A stretch of 59,693 bases of DNA, from the NCBI GenBank assembly GCA_018970085.1, contig JAGWXD010000017.1:1-59693 (forward strand), read 5' to 3'. Below are positions 36,900 to 45,433 of the stretch, in pieces; position 1 is the stretch's first letter; each line of letters opens with the position of its first letter. The notes under the pieces are model-generated. The model worked only from the letters and a program-made list of their open reading frames with translations, did not search any database and had not been told where the DNA came from. Position numbers and translations under genes: made by a program. The DNA comes from Cyanobacteria bacterium REEB459 (GTDB taxonomy: Bacteria; Cyanobacteriota; Cyanobacteriia; Phormidesmidales; Phormidesmidaceae).

Positions 36900-38261
36900 A
36901 TGCACCACACCCTTGACCAATTACATCGGGGGGAGCTAGCGGGCACTAGGCGTCTCAATCTTGCCGCTGGTCTGATGGATTTTCCGGTCGAGATCTTTGA
37001 TCTGAGTGATTCCCTTGAGGTTTTAGATTTATCCCATAACCAGCTCGATTCCCTACCCGATAGTCTACCCAGGCTAAAGAAACTTCAGAGACTGTTTCTG
37101 AGCAATAATAACTTTGAAACGGTTCCTGAAGTCCTGAGCCAGTGTAGCCGGTTGTCTATGATTGCCTTCAAAGGTAATCGAATTCATACCCTACCAGACC
37201 ATGCCCTGCCACCCCGAACCCGGTGGCTGATCTTAACCGACAATTGCCTGGAGTCCCTACCCGCTTCCCTGGGATCTTTGCCCTGTTTGCAAAAGGTTTC
37301 CCTGGCTGGTAATCGGTTGCGCCACCTACCGGGGCAGCTGATCCATTGCCAGCATCTAGAATTTATCCGAGTGGCGGCTAACCAACTGGAGGAATTTCCT
37401 ACCTGGCTGCTATCCTTACCTCGACTAACCTGGTTTGGCTATGCCGGCAATCCTTTTTGTGCCGATTGGAGTCAACCGGGTCGGGGCCAACCCCAGCTTG
37501 CTACCCCCCAACTCACTACCCCCCAACTCACTACCATTGACTGGCATCAGTTGGTGTTGGGGGAGGTCCTGGGACAGGGGGCCTCTGGGATCATTTCGCG
37601 GGGCGTCTGGAACAGCGGAGATGGCGACCTGGAGGTTGCGGTCAAGGTGTTCAAGGGAGAGGTTACCAGCGATGGCTATCCCATTGATGAGATGCAAGCC
37701 TGTCTGGCGGTTGGTAGCCATAGTAATCTGATGAGTCCTCTGGGGCAAATCAGTAACCACCCTGAGCAAAAAACAGGGCTGGTGTTTCCCCTAGCGCCTG
37801 CTGACTACCGGAGTTTAGGCAACCCGCCCAGTTTAGACAGTTGTACTCGAGATACCTACTCTCCTGAGACCCATTTCTCCGTGCAGGCGGTCCTGAATAT
37901 TGCCCTTGACGTGGCGGCAGCGGTTGCCCACCTGCACCAACGGGGCATCCTCCATGGCGATCTCTACGCCCACAATATTCTCAGTAACCATCTAGATAGG
38001 GCTATTTTGGGAGACTTTGGAGCGGCCTCCTTCTATCCTGAAAGCCTGGCTACCCGGCTAGAACCTACGGAAATCCGAGCCTTTGGTTGCTTGTTAGAAG
38101 ACCTGTTAAGCCATTGCCCGACGGCCGACAGCCCTTCTGCCTCTATGGTCGAGGATCTACACCAACTCTGTCAAGACTGTATGGATACCCGACCAGACCA
38201 ACGGCCTGGTTTTAGCTTGATTCTGGACCAGATGGAGGGCTTGGTTTCAACCATCGGTTAG
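36900..38261 (+). CDS. Leucine-rich-repeat protein with a C-terminal protein kinase domain
   Basis: A 453-residue cytoplasmic fusion. Residues 15-190 hold about seven leucine-rich repeats (for example LEVLDLSHNQLDSLP, LQKVSLAGNRLRHLP). A short TPQL-type triplet repeat (about 198-212) links to a kinase-like domain with the glycine loop GQGASG (225-230), Lys249 in VAVKVF, Glu264, the catalytic loop HGDLYAHN (Asp354, Asn359) and DFG (Asp372). All catalytic residues are present, with Gly in place of the HRD arginine. The same LRR-kinase arrangement exists in pseudomonads and some cyanobacteria, without known substrates. It lies 27 bp behind the oxidoreductase and is probably the third gene of that operon. 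Confidence 0.88.
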   Translation: MHHTLDQLHRGELAGTRRLNLAAGLMDFPVEIFDLSDSLEVLDLSHNQLDSLPDSLPRLKKLQRLFLSNNNFETVPEVLSQCSRLSMIAFKGNRIHTLPDHALPPRTRWLILTDNCLESLPASLGSLPCLQKVSLAGNRLRHLPGQLIHCQHLEFIRVAANQLEEFPTWLLSLPRLTWFGYAGNPFCADWSQPGRGQPQLATPQLTTPQLTTIDWHQLVLGEVLGQGASGIISRGVWNSGDGDLEVAVKVFKGEVTSDGYPIDEMQACLAVGSHSNLMSPLGQISNHPEQKTGLVFPLAPADYRSLGNPPSLDSCTRDTYSPETHFSVQAVLNIALDVAAAVAHLHQRGILHGDLYAHNILSNHLDRAILGDFGAASFYPESLATRLEPTEIRAFGCLLEDLLSHCPTADSPSASMVEDLHQLCQDCMDTRPDQRPGFSLILDQMEGLVSTIG

Positions 38262-38328
38262 ACCCCACTGAACCAGTCAGGGGTTGAGACTCTGGGCAAG
38301 CGGGCCGACCTTTTCTGGGTGCTAGACC

Positions 38329-38649
38329 CTAATTCAGGTGGGCACGCAAACGGGTGAGCAGTTGATCTAGGGGAAGCACCCCTTCTATGCGATCGACAAC
38401 CCCCCTGGCCTTAAAGAAAACCAGGGTGGGGAGGGCAGTAATGCTGTATTGGGAGGCGATTTGGGGATACCTATCGGTATCGATTTTAACCACCTTGATC
38501 TGCCCTTTGAGCTGATCGTTTACCTGGGTTAGGATACTTGCCATCATCTGGCAGGGGCCACACCAGGTGGCATAAAAATCTACTAGTACTGGTACCTGAG
38601 AACTGGCCAGCAGGTCGTCAAAGCTCCGAAATTCTTGCTTAGTGGCCAT
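38329..38649 (-). CDS. trxA: Thioredoxin
   Basis: A 106-residue thiol-disulfide oxidoreductase with the WCGPC active site (Cys30, Cys33), the conserved cis-proline in ALPTLVFF and no signal peptide, so it acts in the cytoplasm. It accepts electrons from thioredoxin reductase or, in phototrophs, ferredoxin-thioredoxin reductase, and reduces enzymes such as Calvin-cycle targets. Cyanobacteria have several types (m, x, y); I cannot assign this one. It is 11 bp downstream of gpsA and probably co-transcribed with it. Confidence 0.92.
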   Translation of the reverse strand: MATKQEFRSFDDLLASSQVPVLVDFYATWCGPCQMMASILTQVNDQLKGQIKVVKIDTDRYPQIASQYSITALPTLVFFKARGVVDRIEGVLPLDQLLTRLRAHLN

Positions 38650-38660
38650 GGGTTGTGGTC

Positions 38661-39662
38661 CTATCCTACCCTTAATAGTTGTTGGTAATCTTCTGCTTTC
38701 AACTGCCGTTCCATCAGGGCCGTAACGGCTGCACTGGCGGAGATTTGACCCCGCAGCAGCCGATCAACCTGGTCGCAGATGGGCAAGGAAAGGGTATCAC
38801 GACGGGCGATCGCCATCACTACCTGGGCTGTATTCACCCCCTCCGCCGTGCTGCCTAACTCCCTGAGAATCTGTTCCAGAGCCTTACCCTGGGCCAGGCC
38901 GTAGCCCACCCGGTAATTACGGCTCAGGGCACTGGTACAGGTAGCCAGCATATCCCCTAACCCTGAGAGCCCCAGAAAGGTTTCAGCTTGGCCGCCCAAG
39001 TGAGTACCAATCCGAATCAGTTCGGGTAGGGCTCGGGTAATCAGAGCAGAACGGGCATTGGCACCTAGTTTAAGGCCATCACAAACTCCCACCGCAATAG
39101 CCATAACATTTTTTAAGGTACCGCCTAACTCTGCCCCCAGGGGATCACCACTACGATAGGTGCGAAAGGTTTCCGTTGCCAAGACATGCTGCAGGGCTTC
39201 AGCAGCAGTTTCCTGACGACTGGCAATGACTGTTGCCGCTGGCAGCCCCTGCTGAATTTCTCCAGCCAGATTGGGACCCGAAAGAACCACCAGGGCGTGG
39301 CCTGGAAAGGTTTGCTGAAAAATTTGAGAGGGAGTCAGGGTGGTGGCGGGGTCTAATCCCTTAGTGGCGGTCACCAGAATGGTAGTGGGGGCAATGGCCA
39401 GGGCCTCTAACTCTTTAGCCAGATCAGGCACCCCCGCCATAGAAACCGCTGAGATCACCAGATCGGCTCCCGCCACAGCCTGTTCGAGGGTCAGGCCCTG
39501 GCGCCGCGACCATAGTCGAACCTGATGCTGGTTAGCCAGGGCCAGGCCAGCCAGGGTCTGCCCCCAGACTCCAGACCCCAAAATGGTCAGGGTCACCTGA
39601 TTGTGTTTATAGGTTTCAAAGACCTGGTTCAAGGCTACTGGAACCGGAGAGGGAACACCCAT
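38661..39662 (-). CDS. gpsA: Glycerol-3-phosphate dehydrogenase [NAD(P)+]
   Basis: Reduces dihydroxyacetone phosphate to sn-glycerol-3-phosphate for membrane lipid synthesis. The N-terminal Rossmann motif is TILGSGVWGQTLAGLA, with VTATKGLD, VVLSGPNLAGEI and the catalytic-lysine region ELGGTLKNVMAIAVG following. The ATG at 39662 (333 residues) is chosen over the GTG at 39686 because AGGGG lies 7 bases before it. A roughly 25-residue N-terminal extension precedes the Rossmann fold. It lies between rluD-like and trxA genes on the same strand, with gaps of 36 and 11 bp. Confidence 0.94.
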   Translation of the reverse strand: MGVPSPVPVALNQVFETYKHNQVTLTILGSGVWGQTLAGLALANQHQVRLWSRRQGLTLEQAVAGADLVISAVSMAGVPDLAKELEALAIAPTTILVTATKGLDPATTLTPSQIFQQTFPGHALVVLSGPNLAGEIQQGLPAATVIASRQETAAEALQHVLATETFRTYRSGDPLGAELGGTLKNVMAIAVGVCDGLKLGANARSALITRALPELIRIGTHLGGQAETFLGLSGLGDMLATCTSALSRNYRVGYGLAQGKALEQILRELGSTAEGVNTAQVVMAIARRDTLSLPICDQVDRLLRGQISASAAVTALMERQLKAEDYQQLLRVG

Positions 39663-39698
39663 GGGAAAACCCCTGATAGATAACACTCTAGAGAAGAT

Positions 39699-40661
39699 TT
39701 AACAGCCTGACTCTGGCGGTACGGTGGCCCCAGACCCGGTCCCTAGCCGACAACGCAGGACCCTGACCAGGGTAGTCAAGTGGGGAGGCCAGGGAGCCAC
39801 CGCTACAATCGGCTCTCCAGTTAGGGGATGGGTCAGGCTCAGCCGCTCAGCGTGGAGAGCCTGACCGGGCAGATTAACGCCAATAGGGCGGCCTGAACCG
39901 TAGGTGCGATCGCCAACCAAAGGATAGCCGATGTGGCTACTATGTACCCGAATTTGGTGGGTACGGCCCGTCTCCAGACGATAGCGCAGCAGAGAGTAGG
40001 GGCCCAGTCGTTCCTCTAAGCACCAGTGGGTCAGGGCTGGTCGGCCGCCCTGGGTCAGAGGCAGCACAGTATTTTTTTTGCGCTCAAGGGGATGGCGACC
40101 CAGGGGCAGGTCAATCGTGCCAGACTCTCCCGGAGGCACCCCGTAGACCACCCCCAGGTATTCCCGGCCAGCCGTTCTAGCCTTAATCTGGGCTTGCAGA
40201 TGGCCATGGGCAAAGTCGGTTTTAGCTACCACAATAGCGCCGGTGGTGTCCTTATCGAGCCGATGCACAATGCCAGGACGCTGAACCCCCCCAATACCTG
40301 GCAAACAGTTACCACAATGGGCCAGCAATGCATGTACCAGGGTGCCCTCCAGATTACCCGGCGCCGGATGGACCACCAATCCGGCTGGCTTATTGATAAT
40401 AATCAGGTGATCGTCTTCGTATAAGATGTCTAGAACCATCGCCTGGGGCACCAATTCTAGAGGCTGAGCTGCCGGTATGGTGAGGCTAAGGCGATCGCCC
40501 GCTTGCACCAGGGTCTGCTTGTGAGTACAACGCTGACCATTGAGGGTGAGATAGCCCCCCTCAATTAGCTTTTGAATGCGATTGCGAGAGATACCCTGAA
40601 CATTAGCAGTCAACCAGCGATCCAGCCGTTCTAGATGGCTGGATCTGACGGTTAAGTCCAT
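39699..40661 (-). CDS. RluD/RluA-type pseudouridine synthase
   Basis: Converts specific uridines to pseudouridine in ribosomal RNA. An N-terminal S4 RNA-binding domain (about residues 5-65: LDRWLTANVQGISRNRIQKLIEGGYLTLNG in outline) precedes the catalytic domain with GIVHRLDKDTTG, which holds the nucleophilic Asp, and the later TGRTHQIRVH motif. The frame opens with TTG at 40697, but the ATG at 40661 gives the usual S4 start and 320 residues. It heads a probable rluD-gpsA-trxA transcript. The exact target uridines cannot be read from the sequence. Confidence 0.93.
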   Translation of the reverse strand: MDLTVRSSHLERLDRWLTANVQGISRNRIQKLIEGGYLTLNGQRCTHKQTLVQAGDRLSLTIPAAQPLELVPQAMVLDILYEDDHLIIINKPAGLVVHPAPGNLEGTLVHALLAHCGNCLPGIGGVQRPGIVHRLDKDTTGAIVVAKTDFAHGHLQAQIKARTAGREYLGVVYGVPPGESGTIDLPLGRHPLERKKNTVLPLTQGGRPALTHWCLEERLGPYSLLRYRLETGRTHQIRVHSSHIGYPLVGDRTYGSGRPIGVNLPGQALHAERLSLTHPLTGEPIVAVAPWPPHLTTLVRVLRCRLGTGSGATVPPESGC

Positions 40662-40757
40662 CTGCTGGTCTGGAAGGGAGCTAAGGGCGTTAATCAAGGG
40701 GATCGGGGGAATTTTGCACTCTCAATGGAATAGATAACCTATGGCTAATCAGCCCTC

Positions 40758-40955
40758 CTAGTCATCGGGGAACTGCCAGCAGGGAATCGATTCAACCCGA
40801 CGGCTACCACAGGTGCAATCTTGGGGCTCAGAGGCAACCCAGGTAGCGTCGCAATCTCGGCAATGACAGAGAATATTGTTTAAATTAGCCTGGGCTAAAC
40901 CAAAGTGCCAGCGCTCCAATTCTGCGGCAGTAAAGTAGGAAGGAATGGCTGTCAT
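40758..40955 (-). CDS. Small zinc-ribbon-like protein of unknown function
   Basis: A 65-residue protein starting MTAIPSYFTAAELERWHFG. It has a Cys-rich core, CHCRDC then CTCG, and a final Cys near the C-terminus (CWQFPDD), an arrangement that would suit a zinc ribbon. The upstream part of the frame (to 41036) looks noncoding, so the ATG at 40955 is preferred, though its ribosome-binding site is weak. It resembles small conserved cyanobacterial proteins. No function is proposed. Confidence 0.6.
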   Translation of the reverse strand: MTAIPSYFTAAELERWHFGLAQANLNNILCHCRDCDATWVASEPQDCTCGSRRVESIPCWQFPDD

Positions 40956-41169
40956 TGTAGGATTTTTAGCGGAGGAAGGGTTGAGATAATTACAACTCAC
41001 ATAGCCCTGGAGCAAGGCTAACCGGAATCGGACCAAGGGAAATAGGGCATCACCCTGAGACCAATAGTCATCCCCATGCTACGGCAAACACCTATGGCTA
41101 CCCCTAGCCTGGCAACTATTATGACTATGGTAAACTAATTAGCATAGTTTATAGAAACAGCTCCTAGCT

Positions 41170-41240
41170 GCGGGTGTAGTTTAGTGGTAAAACCTTAGCC
41201 TTCCAAGCTAATGATGGGGGTTCGATTCCCCCCACCCGCT
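41170..41240 (+). tRNA. tRNA-Gly(TCC)
   Basis: A 71-base tRNA folds completely. The acceptor stem is GCGGGTG/CACCCGC with discriminator T; the D stem GTTT/AAAC; the anticodon stem TTAGC/GCTAA around the loop CTTCCAA, giving anticodon TCC (reads GGA and GGG); and the T arm GGGGG-TTCGATT-CCCCC. The CCA end is not encoded. Eighteen bases upstream a 7-bp inverted repeat, TAAACTA/TAGTTTA (41131-41151), lies in the promoter region. It is a lone tRNA, and no integrase or truncated copy marks it as an insertion site. Confidence 0.96.
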
Positions 41241-41358
41241 TTTTAACCCCCCTGAGCCAGCCGAACCGACCGATCACGGCCTCTATAGGGCTCACCCTGG
41301 CGGCGGCCGGTCCCCCAATCTCTGGTCTATGCTCTGAAGACTGGGGGATTGTCCTGAC

Positions 41359-43413
41359 TCAATCGATCAGTCCCCCGCCCGCTTGCCTGACAGGATGGAT
41401 AGCAACACCAGCAGCTTCTCGGCTCGATTGGGGCCGTTGAAGATGGCTAACGGTGTAGGTATCTAAGGCGTTAGCCTGACCCAGGGCAACCGGGATGGTG
41501 AAGTAAAATTGACTGCCCTTATTTTTGCCCTTAGACTCAGCCCAAATCTTACCCCCCAAGGCTTCAACAATTTGTCGACACATGGCCAATCCTAGGCCGG
41601 TGCCGCCGGCGGTGCGCCGCAGGGCTCCTTCTTCTTGATAAAACCGATCAAAAATAGCGTCGAGTAAATCGGGCTCAATGCCGCGGCCCGTATCGGCTAC
41701 GCTGACCTGAAGGTAGGTGGAATTTGGGCAGGTAACTTGAATGGTAATTTTACCGTCGGGGGGCGTGAATTTTCTGGCGTTATCTAGCAGCTTAATCAAC
41801 AGTTCCACCAACCACTCGCCATCGGCCTGTACCATGGGCAGCTGCTTGGGTACCTTAATGCGGATAGTCGACTGAGATGGATCCTTACCCTGAGCATAGA
41901 TATTACTCACCGCCAGTTCTATACACTCTTTAATCGAAAGGGCTTCGGAATTCCACTGAATACGACCGCTTTCTAATTTAGACAGGGTTAAAAAGTCTTG
42001 CACTAACTTGCGAAGTCGTTCAGCGTTCTCTAAAGCGGATTCCAACATGATGCGGTGTAAATCCGCCGGCATATCAGGCTCGGTAGCTAAACTCTCCAGG
42101 CAGACTTGAATAATGGAAAGGGGTGTGCGCAATTCGTGGCCGGTAATGGCAATTAAGTTATTGCGGGTACGATCGAGGGCCTCAAGTTGATGGTTGAGAT
42201 CTTGAAGATGGGCGTAGGCCTCGGCTTGAATAATGGCAACACTGAGTTGGGGGGCGATCGCATCTACCAGCGCCTGATCATCATCGGTCCAAGTGTAGGG
42301 GTGAGCCCCACATTGGTGTAACTCAATAATACCGACAAGGCGTCCTTGATAGGTTAGGGGCACAATTAACCAGGCTCGAATCTCCCAGCGATCGATCAAG
42401 GGTCGGACCGCGTCTAGTTCCTGACAGAAGGGGGATGTCCGATCCTGAGTATCGGCAATGGCAACCACTTCTTTAGTATCCTGTACGTAATCAAATAAAG
42501 GATTAATCGCCAGGGGCCAGACTTGATTAACTAAAGAGTCAACCCCAGGCTTGAGGTGCTGAAACTTAATGGACACTGACTGATCGGTGGCGCTACAGGG
42601 ATAAATTAAACAGCGGCTAACCTCTAAGGCCTGTCCTAATTCCGTAACGGTTTGCTCAAAGATTTGTCTGGCCTCCAGGGATTGACGAACAACCGAGGTA
42701 ATCGAGTTCACCAATCGTTCTCGCCGACCCTGGGCAGCGATCGCCTTGTAGGCCTTCAGCAGCTTATACTGGCCTGCCTGCAAATAGGTCACCAGCCTTT
42801 GAGTAAAGGGGTCGGGGCCACCGCTATCATCCAAACGGTCAGATACAGTAGCCAGGGGACGCAGGTGACGGGTCTCCGCCCTGGCCGTTTGAGCGGCAAT
42901 GTCTGGGCGATAGGCAGCAATACGATGCAATAAAATTTTTGCCGCCTGCTGACTGACATAGCGGTCTTGAGTCCAGATACCTTCAAAACGTCGGGTTTGA
43001 TCAAGGGAAGACTGATCTGCCCCCTCTGTAGAAACCCGCTCTCGACAGATCAGGCAGGCCTGATAATCAAATCCAATCACCACCAGATGCCATTCTTGGG
43101 TGAGCGTATCTCCAGGGGCAAAAATAATAGTTTCGTAGTTACCGTGGGCATGGCTGGAGAAGCTGGTTCCCTCTGCAGACAATACGTATAGCTGATCGCT
43201 TAACTCGGCAATGCGCAGATAACGACTGGCCTCTTGCTGGTAAAAGCGTTCCTGTTGAAAACTGGCAATCACCAGAGCCCCCCCCATGCCAGCCAGAATG
43301 TGATCTTCCATGGCATGGGATAGGGCGGTCAGGGATGTTTTGAAATATAGTCTTGGTCTAAGCTGGGGAATTGCAGTTAGCAACTCTTCCACCACAGATG
43401 GGGAATTGCTCAT
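41359..43413 (-). CDS. DICT-GAF sensor histidine kinase
   Basis: A 684-residue soluble hybrid sensor. Residues 20-150 match the DICT sensory domain (LYFKTSLTALSHAMEDHILAG, then SFQQERFYQQEASRYLRIAELSDQLYVL), residues about 245-395 form a GAF domain, and the kinase core follows: H box ITGHELRTPL (His426), N box LLDNARKFT (Asn545), DTGRGIEP, FDRFYQ and GGTGLGLA. A short tail follows the ATP-binding domain. DICT occurs with GGDEF, EAL and kinase outputs in cyanobacteria and is often linked to light or redox signals. No response regulator is adjacent. The GAF domain has no clear bilin-binding Cys motif, so photoreception is not supported. Confidence 0.9.
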   Translation of the reverse strand: MSNSPSVVEELLTAIPQLRPRLYFKTSLTALSHAMEDHILAGMGGALVIASFQQERFYQQEASRYLRIAELSDQLYVLSAEGTSFSSHAHGNYETIIFAPGDTLTQEWHLVVIGFDYQACLICRERVSTEGADQSSLDQTRRFEGIWTQDRYVSQQAAKILLHRIAAYRPDIAAQTARAETRHLRPLATVSDRLDDSGGPDPFTQRLVTYLQAGQYKLLKAYKAIAAQGRRERLVNSITSVVRQSLEARQIFEQTVTELGQALEVSRCLIYPCSATDQSVSIKFQHLKPGVDSLVNQVWPLAINPLFDYVQDTKEVVAIADTQDRTSPFCQELDAVRPLIDRWEIRAWLIVPLTYQGRLVGIIELHQCGAHPYTWTDDDQALVDAIAPQLSVAIIQAEAYAHLQDLNHQLEALDRTRNNLIAITGHELRTPLSIIQVCLESLATEPDMPADLHRIMLESALENAERLRKLVQDFLTLSKLESGRIQWNSEALSIKECIELAVSNIYAQGKDPSQSTIRIKVPKQLPMVQADGEWLVELLIKLLDNARKFTPPDGKITIQVTCPNSTYLQVSVADTGRGIEPDLLDAIFDRFYQEEGALRRTAGGTGLGLAMCRQIVEALGGKIWAESKGKNKGSQFYFTIPVALGQANALDTYTVSHLQRPQSSREAAGVAIHPVRQAGGGLID

Positions 43414-43655
43414 AATTTAGGCCAGAAAACTGTTCGGACTATCGAGTCTGGGTTGAGACCGGGCGGCTCTCTCTAGGCGATCGCTGGATTGAACAGTAGT
43501 TACGTTTCCCTAGCCTAGCAGCTAGCCCATACTCCCAGAAAACTTTGTAACCATTCGCCAAATTCCCTGAGGACTCCCCCCTTAGCAGTTAGATCATCAG
43601 CCATTAACTCTAAATTCTGGTCAGCGGCCAGGGCTAGATTCCTAAGAGTCTACCT

Positions 43656-43696
43656 AAAAAAACAGCCAAAACATTCATGGTTGAATGCTTTGGCTG
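43656..43696 (-). terminator. Intrinsic terminator of amt
   Basis: CAGCCAAAACATTCA (43663-43677) pairs with TGAATGCTTTGGCTG (43682-43696) around a 4-base loop. The one A/C mismatch on plus becomes U-G in the minus RNA, so the 15-bp stem is unbroken, and it is followed in minus sense by seven T. It ends 37 bp past the amt stop. The rest of the 43414-43732 gap shows only the kinase promoter region. Confidence 0.88.
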
Positions 43697-43732
43697 CTGG
43701 AGAACAAACCAAAAACAAGATCAACGAGGTGA

Positions 43733-45145
43733 TCAATGGCTGATGGATGTCATCGACTCAGGTACACCCTGGTCACCGTAGCCAATTTCCTGGTGCTCGG
43801 TGGGATCCAGACCAACAGTTTCCACCTCAGGAGATACCCGTAGACCCACGACAGCCTGAACAATCTTAATCAGCACAAAGGTACCGATACCGGCAACGAC
43901 GTAGGCTATTACGACACCAAGAATCTGTTTCCAAACCTGGGAAGCATCGCCATAGAACAAGCCATCTGCCCCAGCGGCATTGACAGTTTTCGTGGCGAAG
44001 AAGCCAGTCAGAATGGCGCCAACCGTTCCCCCCACCCCATGGACAGGAAAAGTATCGAGGGCGTCATCAATACCAAGCTTGTTCTTAATGCGAATGGCAT
44101 AGAAACAGCAGGTAGCAGTAATCGCACCGATTAAAATGGCCGACACAGGGGTAACAAAACCAGCCGCTGGGGTAATACCCACCAGGCCAGCAACGGCACC
44201 GGTAGCCAAACCCACCGCAGTCGGTTTACCGGTCAACACCCATTCCAAAACGATCCACATCAACCCAGCCGCCGCCGCCCCAGAATTGGTGGCAACAAAG
44301 GCAGCTGTAGCCAGAGACCCAGATGCCAAAGCACTACCCGCATTAAAGCCAAACCAACCAAACCAGAGTAGACCAGCGCCTAAAAGAATAAAGGGCACAT
44401 TATGAGGAGGGGTGAGACGATCGGGATAGCTGATGCGCTTTTTCAATAGCAAGGCCGCAACCAGGGCAGAAAAACCAGAGGTAATGTGAACCACCGTGCC
44501 GCCAGCGAAGTCAAGAGCCCCTAAACCACCGTAGAGACCCAGAAAACCGCCCTTGCCCCAAACCATGTGGGCCATGGGATAGTACACTACGGCTGACCAG
44601 AGCAGCACAAACAAAAAGTAGGCCTTGAATTTGAACCGTTCCACCAGAGCCCCGGAAATCAAAGCTGGGGTGATGATGGCAAACATGCACTGATAGATCA
44701 TGAAAGCCTGGTGGGGAATGGTAGCAGCGTAGGAAACCACCGCCTCAGGTTCAGTTCCTTTCAAATAATCGGTGGTTTCCAGCCCGACACCATTTAAGAA
44801 GGCCCATTCCAGACCGCCAATAAAGGGGTTGCCAGGGGCGAAGGATAAACTGTATCCCCATAGAATCCAAGTAACACCCACTAAGACCATCATCACAAAG
44901 CTCATCATCAATGTATTCAAGATGTTGAGCGATCGCACAAAACCTCCGTAGAAGAAGGCCAGACCAGGGGTCATGAGCAATACAAGGGCTGAAGACAGCA
45001 ACATAAAGGTCGTATCAGCCGAAACCAGGGCCGATGTGGCAACCTCTAAGGCATCTGGGGGTTTAGCCTGAGCCAGGGCCAGGTCTGGACATAGACCCCA
45101 TCCTAAAACTAAGCCAATAACTAAGACAGATAGACTTCGAAACAT
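43733..45145 (-). CDS. amt: Ammonium transporter (Amt family)
   Basis: Moves ammonium (as NH3 with a proton relay) into the cell at low external nitrogen. The 470 residues start with a cleavable-looking signal sequence (to about residue 26) and go on to eleven membrane helices. Characteristic are LMTPGLAFFYGGFVRS, the twin-histidine helices (DFAGGTVVHITSGFSAL and DTFPVHGVGGTVGA), and FGWFGFNAGSALA. The tail is cytoplasmic and acidic, where PII (GlnK/GlnB) could bind; no glnK is adjacent. An NtcA-type promoter lies about 175 bp upstream and a strong terminator downstream, so it is a single-gene unit under nitrogen control. Confidence 0.96.
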   Translation of the reverse strand: MFRSLSVLVIGLVLGWGLCPDLALAQAKPPDALEVATSALVSADTTFMLLSSALVLLMTPGLAFFYGGFVRSLNILNTLMMSFVMMVLVGVTWILWGYSLSFAPGNPFIGGLEWAFLNGVGLETTDYLKGTEPEAVVSYAATIPHQAFMIYQCMFAIITPALISGALVERFKFKAYFLFVLLWSAVVYYPMAHMVWGKGGFLGLYGGLGALDFAGGTVVHITSGFSALVAALLLKKRISYPDRLTPPHNVPFILLGAGLLWFGWFGFNAGSALASGSLATAAFVATNSGAAAAGLMWIVLEWVLTGKPTAVGLATGAVAGLVGITPAAGFVTPVSAILIGAITATCCFYAIRIKNKLGIDDALDTFPVHGVGGTVGAILTGFFATKTVNAAGADGLFYGDASQVWKQILGVVIAYVVAGIGTFVLIKIVQAVVGLRVSPEVETVGLDPTEHQEIGYGDQGVPESMTSISH

Positions 45146-45318
45146 TTCAAATTACCTTGACCTCTTAGATTTAGGGCACTTCGAAAAATGCCAAGCTTAT
45201 TGAGAATGACAACGAAGTTCCAATGGTCCTGGGCTTCGAAAAATAGCCAGCAGACCATTTATCGGCATGCCCTTTAAAGGGGAAAATCGAAACTCAGTAG
45301 ATACTTCTTAAGATAAGA

Positions 45319-45360
45319 AGGTTAAGAAAAAAGTCGTTTGCAATTTGTATAACTGAAAAC
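45319..45360 (-). promoter_or_regulatory. NtcA-activated promoter of amt
   Basis: In minus sense GTTTTCAGTTATAC (45360-45347) matches the NtcA site GTA-N8-TAC at five of six fixed bases, and exactly 22 bases later TAACCT (45324-45319) fits the -10 box TAN3T at the canonical class II spacing. The -10 is 174 bp from the amt start, leaving a long leader. The site matches the well-known nitrogen regulation of amt genes. One mismatch in the first half-site keeps this a strong candidate rather than a certainty. Confidence 0.6.
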
Positions 45361-45433
45361 AATTGCCCCATTTACCAGCAGCAGATCTAGGGATTTGCCC
45401 CTAACCATGGCTGGGGCTTTACCGATGGGCCCC

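Noticed and set aside
37490-37545. Repeat array in the kinase gene as a CRISPR-like or recombination repeat
   Set aside because: It is a short in-frame TPQL linker repeat (15-bp period, under three copies) inside a coding region.
41131-41240. tRNA-Gly as an integration site for a mobile island
   Set aside because: There is no integrase, no partial tRNA duplicate and no change of composition on either side.
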